Shown: piece after piece, positions 27,042-36,200 of the stretch
Numbering within the stretch: the first letter of the stretch is position 1
How the letters are laid out: every line of letters starts with the position of its first letter
NCBI GenBank assembly: GCA_028713055.1
Contig: JAQTOX010000005.1
Span: forward strand, 1 to 45,971
Reading direction: 5' to 3'
Origin: Methylococcales bacterium
GTDB taxonomy: Bacteria; Pseudomonadota; Gammaproteobacteria; Methylococcales; Methylomonadaceae
DNA: 45,971 bases
Made by a program: the position numbers and the translations under genes
Notes under the pieces: generated by a model
Databases searched by the model: none
Told to the model about the DNA's origin: nothing
Seen by the model: the letters and a program-made list of their open reading frames with translations, nothing else

Positions 27042-27855
27042 GCTCTTTCGATTTTAATAATTGTGTATTGTCTGCATTGATTACTTTATCAATCCAACTA
27101 TAAATTCGCTTCACCAATAGTCCGTCGTCGTGTAAATACAAATGCCCTTCGTTATCGAGTTTCACTTGGCGATAATTCGTATTTATTTTCCCCGTAACTT
27201 GCCGTTCTCTTGCGCTGCTTACCACATTCGGCATATCCAATGCGCCATAAATATCCAACATTGGTAGCGTTATTTTAGAAATGAGTGACAACGTTTGAGC
27301 AGATACCTCATTAGTTTCTGGTACTGGCAAACTAATGGTCACTAAGGCTTTCACATTTTCATTTTTCATATCCGCTAACGCATAACTCGCCATCAAACTT
27401 CCTAAACCGTAGCCAATCACAACGACTTTTTCAGCCTTTTCTTTTTTTGCAAAATCTAAGGCGGCAATTAAACGTATTTTTGCATCAGGAAAAAGTGCGT
27501 AGTAATCCTGAACAGGCGCACTTGCTTCACGGACAGGCATTTGAATCGATAAAGTTGCCCAATGATGTTCGGGAAAAAACGTACGTAAATTTCTAATTAT
27601 CGCTTGTTGATTTGGATGACCGCCAACGTCATGTAACAAAATGATGATGCCAGAACGGGGATTTTTGGCTGTGTCGGTGTACAAACTTAAAAACTTTTTG
27701 CCCGCTGTTTCGAGCCAAACGGTTTGTCCAACATTTAATGTTTTTTGAATATCGGCGGCAAATTCTGCCTCTCGTTTTTCATCACTTGCCACGCAGGTCA
27801 ACACACTACATAAATAAAGTGCGAGGCTAACGTGGGTTAATTTTTTGATGAACAT
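27031..27855 (-). CDS. DUF3530 alpha/beta-hydrolase-like exported protein
   Basis: The 274-residue precursor has a signal peptide of about 23 residues (ending LTCVASDEK). It is an alpha/beta-hydrolase fold of the DUF3530 family seen in gammaproteobacteria. Fold elements are IIILLHDVGGHPN near the oxyanion region and the elbow VVVIGYGLGSLMA. At the elbow the usual GxSxG nucleophile is replaced by Gly (GYGLG), so classical serine-hydrolase activity is doubtful. The late NEGHLYLHDD supplies a His where the catalytic one would sit. A periplasmic binding or chaperone role is as likely as catalysis. It follows the lipoprotein gene after 15 nt and is probably in its operon. Confidence 0.8.
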   Translation of the reverse strand: MFIKKLTHVSLALYLCSVLTCVASDEKREAEFAADIQKTLNVGQTVWLETAGKKFLSLYTDTAKNPRSGIIILLHDVGGHPNQQAIIRNLRTFFPEHHWATLSIQMPVREASAPVQDYYALFPDAKIRLIAALDFAKKEKAEKVVVIGYGLGSLMASYALADMKNENVKALVTISLPVPETNEVSAQTLSLISKITLPMLDIYGALDMPNVVSSARERQVTGKINTNYRQVKLDNEGHLYLHDDGLLVKRIYSWIDKVINADNTQLLKSKEQGK

Positions 27856-27870
27856 ACGAGATTCCTAAAA

Positions 27871-28305
27871 TTACATGTTGTAAATAACGTCACGATTACC
27901 ACTTTTGGGATCGCTGATTTTTTCTTTCACGTCCGATTTTGCTTTTCCTTGCTTAATACGATCACGATCATATTTCGCCATCATTTCTTCCCACGTTTTG
28001 TATTGCTGATATTCAGCGAAACCTTCGGCTTTACGTTTTTCATAAATTTCTTTGCCCATTGCGATAATCTCACTCGCCTTTTTACCATCGACAGCGGCTA
28101 AAAATTCAGCATTATCCTTTTTTGCATCGCGTATCATCCAAAATGACATTTCATATTCGACACGCATATCTTCCTGCAAGTGATTTTTAATCATTTTGAC
28201 AGATCTGTAAGCTGTTTTTTCGCTGTGTGCGTTAATTTTGTCACCACTACATGCTGCCAACATTGTGCAACTGAGCATTAACAAAATAAGTGGGAGTTTC
28301 TTCAT
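27871..28305 (-). CDS. Small lipoprotein
   Basis: The 144-residue precursor has a lipoprotein signal: MKKLPLILLMLSCTMLAAC ends in the lipobox LAAC with the lipidated Cys at 19. The mature protein of about 126 residues is highly charged and mostly helical (MRVEYEMSFWMIRDAKKD, EIIAMGKEIYEKRKAEGFAEYQQYKTWEEMM). It resembles small uncharacterised lipoproteins of gammaproteobacteria; I cannot assign a function. The residue after the Cys is Ser, which favours outer-membrane sorting. It is the first gene of a two-gene unit with the DUF3530 protein and is divergent from the GTPase pair by 61 nt. Confidence 0.75.
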   Translation of the reverse strand: MKKLPLILLMLSCTMLAACSGDKINAHSEKTAYRSVKMIKNHLQEDMRVEYEMSFWMIRDAKKDNAEFLAAVDGKKASEIIAMGKEIYEKRKAEGFAEYQQYKTWEEMMAKYDRDRIKQGKAKSDVKEKISDPKSGNRDVIYNM

Positions 28306-28366
28306 TACAAGTGCCTCGAATTAAACGTAAAATAGTGGGTCATTATAAACCGAAGCCATTTTTTTT

Positions 28367-30076
28367 ATGCTGGAATTTATTTCTTTGTTACGCCAACGTT
28401 ATTACGTTGTTTTGAATTCCAACGCACAGGAAGTACGATATTATCAATCTGTGTTTGAACAATTGACCCTTGCCGAAGCATTTTTTCGTAAAGGTAGATT
28501 TCGTGAAACATTGCCGCTACAAATCGCCATTATTGGTCCAACGCAAGCAGGTAAAAGTTCGCTTACAAATGTATTCTTGCAATCACAAAACGCCGGCGTT
28601 AGTCCGTTAGCGGGTTATACGATACATCCGCACGGTTTTTGTCATTCATTAGCCTTTTTTGATTGTAAAAAATTAGCGGACTATTTCGCACCATTTGAAC
28701 AAATATCGTCCGACAACTTGAGTAAAAGTCGTTTTGATTGTTACTCACTCACTCATATTGAAAAGCCATCGTTGCTTTTACCGCCAGCTATTCTTTGGGA
28801 TACGCCCGATTTTGATTCGATTGATTCGACGCATTATCGAGAAGGTGTTTTAAAAACAATTGCGTTAGCTGACATTATTATTTTGGCGGTGAGCAAAGAA
28901 AAATATGCCGACCAAACGGTGTGGGATACGCTAAAACTCATTGAACCGTTGCGCCAACCCACGCTAATTTGTATCAACAAATTAAGCGAAGGTTCAGAAG
29001 CGATTATTTTGGAATCGCTGAAAGAAAAATGGCGTGATTATCGACGTGATAATTTCCCCGAAGTGATGCCGTTGCTTTATCAACACGCAACAAAATCGCC
29101 AGAAATTCCCGAGTCAAAACAGCAAATTTTGTTTGCATTGGCGAAAAAAGTGCAACGTGAAAAACATCATCGTCGAGAGCAAAAATTACTACAAACGCAT
29201 TGGGCAGAATGGACAAAACCGTTACGCGCTGAACATATTGTTATCAAAGCATGGCAAACGTTGGTGGATGATGCGATTGAGCAAGCGTTAAATGATTACG
29301 AACGTACTTATTTAAACCATCCGCGCCACTACGAAACTTTTCAACAAGCGATTGCGGCATTATTGTTGTTACTTGAAATTCCAAGTGTGGCAAAAGTGAT
29401 GATGACGGCACGAAAAGTTTTGCTTTATCCGTTCAAGAAATTACGGCGTTTGTTTGGCTATAATCGAAAACATTTAGCTACAACAAGCCATGAAATGACG
29501 GTTTTAACACTGTTGTTAAACCATATTCTGACTGAACTGGCACATGAATTAGTCAATAAAAATGAGGCGTTGTGGCGAGAGTTGAGCGAACAATTACGTC
29601 AAAATCGTACCGCCGTTTTAAACGAATTCAATCACGCTGCCGAAGATTATCATCAAAATTTTCAGCAAGATGTTGAACTTGCCGCACAAGGACTTTATTC
29701 AAAATTAGAAGAACAGCCACTTGTTTTAAACACATTGCGTGCTACTCGTGTCACGGCTGATGCGGCTGTTGTTGCTTTAACGTTGTACACGGGGGGAATT
29801 GGTTTACATGATTTAGCGATTGCACCGGCGATGTTGATGTTAACGAATTTACTAACTGAAAGCGCGATTGGCAGTTATATGAAAAAAGTTGAAACTGATT
29901 TGAAAACGCAACAATTCACTGCCGTGAAAAAACAAATTTTTGCGCCACTTGCACAGCATTTACACACGTTGCCACAACACATAAAAACTGAAACATATTT
30001 TGCGATTTCACCCGAACAACTTGCCACCGTTGAAACCAAATTTAATGAAACACCACATGGCTTACGATTACTCTGA
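28367..30076 (+). CDS. Membrane-associated GTPase, first of a pair
   Basis: This 569-residue protein has an N-terminal G domain: P-loop GPTQAGKSS at 57-65, G3 WDTPDFDS near 140 and G4 INKLSE near 208. A long helical region follows with a hydrophobic hairpin near 465-500 (AAVVALTLYTGGIGLHDLAIAPAMLMLTNLL). This is the plan of bacterial dynamin-like and related membrane-remodelling GTPases, although the G domain is closer to the Era/YfjP-like superfamily than to classical dynamins. G4 keeps NK but not the following Asp, so nucleotide specificity may be relaxed. The start is ATG at 28367. It overlaps the second GTPase gene by 20 nt, which suggests coupled synthesis and a hetero-oligomer. Confidence 0.8.
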   Translation: MLEFISLLRQRYYVVLNSNAQEVRYYQSVFEQLTLAEAFFRKGRFRETLPLQIAIIGPTQAGKSSLTNVFLQSQNAGVSPLAGYTIHPHGFCHSLAFFDCKKLADYFAPFEQISSDNLSKSRFDCYSLTHIEKPSLLLPPAILWDTPDFDSIDSTHYREGVLKTIALADIIILAVSKEKYADQTVWDTLKLIEPLRQPTLICINKLSEGSEAIILESLKEKWRDYRRDNFPEVMPLLYQHATKSPEIPESKQQILFALAKKVQREKHHRREQKLLQTHWAEWTKPLRAEHIVIKAWQTLVDDAIEQALNDYERTYLNHPRHYETFQQAIAALLLLLEIPSVAKVMMTARKVLLYPFKKLRRLFGYNRKHLATTSHEMTVLTLLLNHILTELAHELVNKNEALWRELSEQLRQNRTAVLNEFNHAAEDYHQNFQQDVELAAQGLYSKLEEQPLVLNTLRATRVTADAAVVALTLYTGGIGLHDLAIAPAMLMLTNLLTESAIGSYMKKVETDLKTQQFTAVKKQIFAPLAQHLHTLPQHIKTETYFAISPEQLATVETKFNETPHGLRLL

Positions 30077-31619
30077 AATTTCACAGCGCGTCGATTCATG
30101 GGCGCAACAGGCTTATGAATTGGGTTGGCTAAATCAAAAGTACATCCCCCCTGCCCCCCTTCAAAGGGGGGATATGCTTGAAACTCGTCCGTTAATCGTT
30201 GCTTTTATGGGCGGGACGGGGGTCGGCAAAAGTTCATTATTGAATCGGCTCGCAGGAAAACCGATTGCAAAAGCAGGTGTGGCACGTCCAACGTCAAAAG
30301 AAGTCACGTTGTTTCACCATCGTGACATCACATTGCCAACGTTGCCATTGACTGATATTCACGTTGCCAATCATGACGATGCGACGCAAAAAAACGTGGT
30401 TTGGATTGATATGCCTGACTTTGATAGCACCGACGCGCATAACAAAGAATTAGTATTGCGTTGGTTGCCATATATCGACGTGTTAATTTATGTGGTGAGT
30501 CCTGAGCGTTATCGTGACGAAAAAGCGTGGCGTTTGTTGCTTTCTGAAGGTGCAACGCATGCGTGGTTGTTTGTGATGAATCAGTGGGATAGAGGACAAA
30601 TTGAACAAGCTGAAGATTTTGAAAAACAGTTACGGCTTGCTGGATTTAATGCGCCACTGATTTTTAAAACGTGTTGTGCAGAATCTATCGAAAACGATGC
30701 GTTTAGCGAATTAGCCAAAACATTAACCTCACTCGCAACTCAAAAAACTATTGAACAATTAGAGCAACATGGCAACCACGCGCGTGTTCAGGCATTACAA
30801 AATTGTGTGCAAAACTATGTTGTTCAACTTGGTAATGAAACAGCTTTAAAAAAATTACATTCGAATTGGCTTTTGAATTGGAAAACTACTGCAATGCAAT
30901 TACAACAAAGTTTTACATGGCTCGTTCAATCGTTAGCTGAAAATTTCGCACACCATGCGAGCGATTTATTAAATTCAACACCGCCCATTTTGCTATGGGA
31001 TGATTGGGCGCAAACATGTTTTGATGATGCTTTGAATACGTTGGTGATTGATGCGCAACGATTGAAATTACCTACCGCTCCGTTAGAAATACAACTTTTA
31101 ACATTGCGTGAAACAGCCCAAAAAAAATTCAATTCGCACGTTGAACTTCAAACGCGGCAAGCTTTGGCACAACGTGGAAATGTAGTGCAACGCGTGTTAT
31201 TAAAATTCGTAGCAGGTACTGAAATTATTTTACCTTTAGCGGCGATGAGTTGGGTGGGCTTTCAAGTTGTAAATGGCTATTACGAAAGCAATCAAACACA
31301 TGAACATTATTTGAATATTGATTTTGCGGTACACAGCACGTTGGTATGTGGATTGTCGTGGCTCGTACCCTTTTTTATCTTAAAAAAATGTCAGCCTTCA
31401 CTCGAAAAATGTGTATTGCGGGGTTTAAATAAGGGGATTTCACAAAGTTTAAGTAATTTGAATAGCGAGGTTTGCGAAGCGGTTGAGCGGTTTCAACGAC
31501 AACGTGCAACGCAATTACAAAAAGCAAATGCGTTGCTAGCGGTGTGTGAATCGATTACGAAAATGCCTGTGAAAATTGACGAAAATAGTACGTTAAACCG
31601 AATGTTAATGGGCAACTAA
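30057..31619 (+). CDS. Membrane-associated GTPase, second of a pair
   Basis: This protein has 520 residues from the chosen ATG (MAYDYSEIS); an ATG at 30045 is a possible alternative, and the track start at 30000 is too far inside the previous gene. The G domain has P-loop GGTGVGKSS at 52-60, G3 DMPDFDSTD and G4 NQWD. It ends with two hydrophobic segments near residue 400 (IILPLAAMSWVGFQVV and STLVCGLSWLVPFFIL), so it is a membrane GTPase of the same plan as its neighbour but only distantly similar. Residues 30-39 (IPPAPLQRGD), just before the P-loop strand, are encoded by an inserted palindromic DNA element. The stop lies one base from the convergent stop of the exporter gene. Confidence 0.8.
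   Translation: MAYDYSEISQRVDSWAQQAYELGWLNQKYIPPAPLQRGDMLETRPLIVAFMGGTGVGKSSLLNRLAGKPIAKAGVARPTSKEVTLFHHRDITLPTLPLTDIHVANHDDATQKNVVWIDMPDFDSTDAHNKELVLRWLPYIDVLIYVVSPERYRDEKAWRLLLSEGATHAWLFVMNQWDRGQIEQAEDFEKQLRLAGFNAPLIFKTCCAESIENDAFSELAKTLTSLATQKTIEQLEQHGNHARVQALQNCVQNYVVQLGNETALKKLHSNWLLNWKTTAMQLQQSFTWLVQSLAENFAHHASDLLNSTPPILLWDDWAQTCFDDALNTLVIDAQRLKLPTAPLEIQLLTLRETAQKKFNSHVELQTRQALAQRGNVVQRVLLKFVAGTEIILPLAAMSWVGFQVVNGYYESNQTHEHYLNIDFAVHSTLVCGLSWLVPFFILKKCQPSLEKCVLRGLNKGISQSLSNLNSEVCEAVERFQRQRATQLQKANALLAVCESITKMPVKIDENSTLNRMLMGN
30144..30173. repeat. 30-nt C/G-rich palindromic element inside the GTPase gene
   Basis: The element starts ATCCCCCC, contains CCCCCCTT-CA-AAGGGGGG (30054+90 to 30171, a perfect 8-bp hairpin at 30154-30171) and ends GGGGGGAT. 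It stands out from a coding sequence of about 40% GC. It is exactly 30 nt, lies on codon boundaries and adds ten residues (IPPAPLQRGD) without breaking the frame. Elements of this look occur as dispersed intergenic repeats in some cyanobacteria and gammaproteobacteria; here one appears to have been captured in a gene. Confidence 0.8.
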
Positions 31620-31620
31620 A

Positions 31621-33231
31621 TTAGTCGATAATCTGACCATATTCAATTTTTATGACTCTGTCGGCGGATGGAAAATAACGATCATCATGACTAACTGCAA
31701 TGACCGTTTTACCTTTCGCTTTCAGATCTTTTAGCAATACTTCATAAAAATACTGTCTAAATTCTGGATCTTGATCCGCCGCCCATTCGTCAAAAATATA
31801 AATCTGTTTATCTTCCAACACTGATGCAATATAGGCTAAACGTTTTTTCTGTCCCGTAGATAAATCAGTATTCAAAAAATGTTCATTTTTAAAAGTCGTT
31901 TTTTTCTCTAACTTCATTGTTTTCAACAGCGCGTTTACACGGTTTTCGTCTATATCCTCAACGCCGTATAGTCGGTCAAACAAATAAAAGTCGGTAAAAA
32001 TCGTCGAGTACAATTCGCGACAATGAATGTAATCACTGGCAAGTAACGGCTTATTATTCAGATGGATATTGCCAGATGTTGGGTAATACAGCCCCGTTAA
32101 TATTTTCAATAAGGTTGATTTACCGCTACCGTTTCCACCGACGATAAACAAAATTTCGCCTTGATTCAGTTTCAAGTTCAGTGGACCAACACTAAATGAA
32201 ATGCCTTCATTTTGTGGCGGATAATTAAACGTAACGTGTTCGAGTTCGAGACTTTCAAAAACAGGTGCTTTCGATTTTACTTTAGATATTTCTTTGCTTG
32301 CTAAATCGATTTCGTGTTCTAGGTGATAAATGTTTTCCACTGCAACATTCGCTCGTGCAAATAATGGAAATGCACTGACAACCATACTGAGTGGCCCGAA
32401 TAAAAATAAAACTGCAATGGTAATACCCGCAATTTGTTCAACGTTCGTTGAACTCAAAATCGGCAGAATAAAAATAATGCTCGCGCATAAAACATAAAAT
32501 GACGTTTGTGCAAACATGAGTTCGATAATGAAATTCAAACCTGTCGCAACTTTCATGTCTTTAGCTTCTTTAGAAATCGTTTCAATATGCGTAAACAACG
32601 CATCATTTTTTTTACGATTTATTTTGATTTCTTTAAAACCCATCAAAATGCTTTTTATACCATTGAAAAATTCCGATTCTTTATTTGATACGTCATGTAA
32701 TTGTGTACTCACACGGTTTGAATTGTACAAATACATCAATACGGACGAACCTAACACGCCAGTTGTAATAATAAAGCCAGGGATAGACAACCACGCGACA
32801 TAAAGTAAGCAAATAAAAACTACAATTAGTTGCTGACAGGCGTTGATTAAAATAATCGCCGATTCTGAAATTAAACTACTGTCTTGTGTAATCCGAGAAT
32901 AAATATTGGCATGACCGGCAGTTTCAATGTAAGGCAATTCGACATGACGCAATTTGTCCGTGACCCGAATTCTGACACGATTGATTGCATCTTCAACCGT
33001 AAAGGTCGCTTGTTTTAACGCATATTGTTTGGTGTAAATCAGTAATACCAAATCAAGCAAAAACAGCAGAAAATTTTGTGCTTGAATCTCATCACCTTTA
33101 TTTACTGCTTCCGCCGATTTGTTAATCAGCATCAACAAATAACCGTTTGCCAAACCCGAAACCAAAGCCGTAAAAATCATTTGTTTCTTTGGTACTTTAC
33201 TTTCTACGTTAAAAAAATCTAATAGTTTCAT
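31621..33231 (-). CDS. Cyclic-peptide-type ABC exporter (SyrD/PvdE family)
   Basis: This 536-residue half-transporter has an N-terminal membrane domain of about six segments (about 18-300) fused to a nucleotide-binding domain. Walker A is GGNGSGKST, the signature is LSTGQKKRL, Walker B is QIYIFDEWAADQD and the H-loop is VIAVSHDDRYF. It should work as a homodimer. Length and sequence fit the cyclic peptide exporter family that includes SyrD and PvdE, which move nonribosomal lipopeptides and siderophore precursors across the inner membrane. The start overlaps the NRPS-B stop as ATGA, so it is the last gene of the biosynthetic operon and very probably exports its product. No separate terminator fits in the one-base gap to the convergent GTPase gene. 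Confidence 0.93.
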   Translation of the reverse strand: MKLLDFFNVESKVPKKQMIFTALVSGLANGYLLMLINKSAEAVNKGDEIQAQNFLLFLLDLVLLIYTKQYALKQATFTVEDAINRVRIRVTDKLRHVELPYIETAGHANIYSRITQDSSLISESAIILINACQQLIVVFICLLYVAWLSIPGFIITTGVLGSSVLMYLYNSNRVSTQLHDVSNKESEFFNGIKSILMGFKEIKINRKKNDALFTHIETISKEAKDMKVATGLNFIIELMFAQTSFYVLCASIIFILPILSSTNVEQIAGITIAVLFLFGPLSMVVSAFPLFARANVAVENIYHLEHEIDLASKEISKVKSKAPVFESLELEHVTFNYPPQNEGISFSVGPLNLKLNQGEILFIVGGNGSGKSTLLKILTGLYYPTSGNIHLNNKPLLASDYIHCRELYSTIFTDFYLFDRLYGVEDIDENRVNALLKTMKLEKKTTFKNEHFLNTDLSTGQKKRLAYIASVLEDKQIYIFDEWAADQDPEFRQYFYEVLLKDLKAKGKTVIAVSHDDRYFPSADRVIKIEYGQIID

Positions 33232-36200
33232 AATTTTTCCAATATACCTTGTATGATTTTGGCATTATTCAGTACGTGTGGTTCGGCTAGAATTTGAAAA
33301 TGATTACCTTCACCTTGATGGATTGTCACGTTGCCAGTTGTTGAATTCGTCCAATCACGGCTAAATGCCTCGCTTGGCAAAGATAAACTGTCTTTTTCTT
33401 GTGCGTTTAAACAAAAAATATCTGTTGTTAAATCACTTTGATTTGGATGATGCAAAATAAAATCTAAATATGCTCGCATCGTTTTTTGAATCACGGTTTT
33501 ATCTAAAGTGGCGGGCAATTGCGATTCTTTCATCGCTAATTCGATGATGTCTTCTTTTTCTTGTGCATCCAAAACAGAATCGGCAGTCATTCTAATACTG
33601 TCAACTAATATCAATGCTTGAACCGTTTCACCTTGTGCCTGCAATGCCGCAGCGACATGATAAGCGTAATTTCCGCCAGCCGAATAGCCCAATAAGATGT
33701 AAGAACCTTGTGGTTGAATTTTTTTAACAGCCGCAAGTGCATAAGCAATAAAATCGACGTCCGAAACAATATCAAAGCTATAACAGGCAAAGGGTAAATG
33801 CTCGGCTAAAACCCGAAACACCGTACCAAAACCAGAAATTGGTGGAAAACAAAATACGATTTGAGCATTCGGGCGCGTATTAAGCGGAATCATTACAGAT
33901 TGTTGCCTGTCACTAACTAAAGAATCCGTTAATGCCGCAATGTTCGGATGCGTCCAAAAGTCATTTAGCATAATTTCTTTGCCATATAACTTACTCAATT
34001 GCGTCATCAATTGAATAGCGTTAATGCTGTTTCCACCCAAACTGAAAAAATCATCATCAATGCTAATAGAATCCTGTTTAAGCACTTGTTCCCAAAGCGT
34101 GACGACTTGTCTTTCAATGTCATTTCTTGGCGCACGATAAAATGTTTGTGGTGTAGATAACTCGCCTAACATTGAAACTAATGCTTTGCGGTCAACTTTG
34201 CCGTTACTATTCAATGGCAAATTTTCAATAATGACAAATCGACTTGGAATCTTAAACTCCGGCAACCATTGAGTTAAATGTTTACGTAATTCAACGGAAA
34301 GCGTTTCATTGGTGTAATTTTTTTCGTCGTTCAAAACAACAAACACACTTAAAACGGCATTTTCACCATTGCCGCTATTTACAACGGCAGCTTGTGAAAC
34401 TGCTGGATGTTTTATGGTTTGCCCTTCGATTTCGCCTAACTCAATGCGAAAGCCACGAATTTTCACTTGGTCGTCATTGCGACCTAAACATTCAATTTCG
34501 CCGTTTTCCAACCAACGACCCAAATCGCCAGTGGCATACATTCGTTGACCTTGCTTAAACGGATCGGTGGTAAAGGCTTTATGTGTTCGTTCAACATCTT
34601 GCCAATAACCACGGCTTACGCCCGCACCTGCAATGACAATTTCACCAATAATTCCCACCGGCTGTAATTGACATTCAGGCGATAAAATATAAATGCCCTC
34701 CCCTGCTAATGCTGTGCCGATGGTTAACTGACCATTATCCAATTGTTTACATGTTGACCAAATCGTCGCTTCGGTTGGACCATAAACGTTAATGGTTTGT
34801 GTCGCCGTTAATTCTTTAAGTTGCGTTGCCAAACTTTCAGATAAGGCTTCACCACCTACTAAAATAATTCGCAACGAAGAAAGTTCAGAAATTTGTCCCG
34901 CATTGATTAACCATTGCAAACGTGATGGCGTGGCTTGTAACAATGTAATTTTAAGCGTTTTAATCAACTCAATGACGGCAACTGGATTTTGACATTGTGA
35001 ATCCGTTGCAATCACAACCTGTATTCCAACGGTTAAAGCACCGAGTAATTCTAAAATTGAAATATCAAAACTCGCTGTGGTCAACGCAAGCAGTTTATCG
35101 GATTCGCTAAAACCAAAACGTGCCTCTAAATTCGTACAAAATGCCGCAAGATTACCGTGTTCAACCATCACGCCTTTAGGTTGTCCTGTCGAACCTGAGG
35201 TATAAATTAAATACGCTAATTGATTGGGTAAAATGTGAACGTTAGGATTCGACTCAATGTCACAACAATTAACCGCCTCTTGAATATTTATAGCCGTTAC
35301 GGAATATGTGGCGGTTAAACCATTCGTGACAACTAACACGGCTTGACTATGTTCCAAAATATAATCAACTCGCGCTTTGGGATAAGCCGTATCTAAAGGT
35401 AAATACGCAGCACCTGTTTTTAAAATCCCCAATAACGCGACGACTAAATCGACATTTCGAGGCAATAAAATAGCAACTTTGTCTTCTGCTTTTAAGGCGA
35501 AATTAGTGATTAAATAATGCGCGAAACGGTTGGCACGACGGTTTAATTCCTCATAACTTAGCTGTTGTGTTTCGTCAGTCAACGCGATTTTTTTCTGTTT
35601 ACAAACTTGTTGCTCGAACAAATCTAGCAATAACGGACAGCTTTCAATCTCAGAAACTTTGCTGAAAATATCTAAAATTTGTGTGCGCTGTGATTCTGGC
35701 AAAATCGAGAGTTCAGAGATTTTGACATTCGGTTGCCGCGCCATTTGTTCAAGTAAATAACAAAATTGTTCAGCAACCCGCTTAATTTTCACATCACTAT
35801 AAATGGCTTGATTGTAAGTTAAGGTTAATTCGATTTCAGAATCGGGTGTGATAGATAACATGAAGGGATAATGCGGATGTTCAAACATATCGGTTTGCTT
35901 AATGGCAAAACCATTCGTTTGAAATTCTGTATCTTCAGCCGCTTGTGGGACGTTTTCAAAAACTAATACATGATTCAACAAATTTTGTTTCAGCGCACTG
36001 ACACTTTGAATATCTGACAGCGAATAATAATGGTGTGCCTCTGTGATTAAGGCTTGTTGCTGAACAGTTTGCCAAAATTCAACTAGACTTTGCGAATGGT
36101 CAATACGAATTCGCAATGGCACCGTGTTAATGAATAATCCAACGGTATTTTCAACATTCACGACTTCGGCAGGTCGTCCCGAAACCGTCATACCAAAAAC

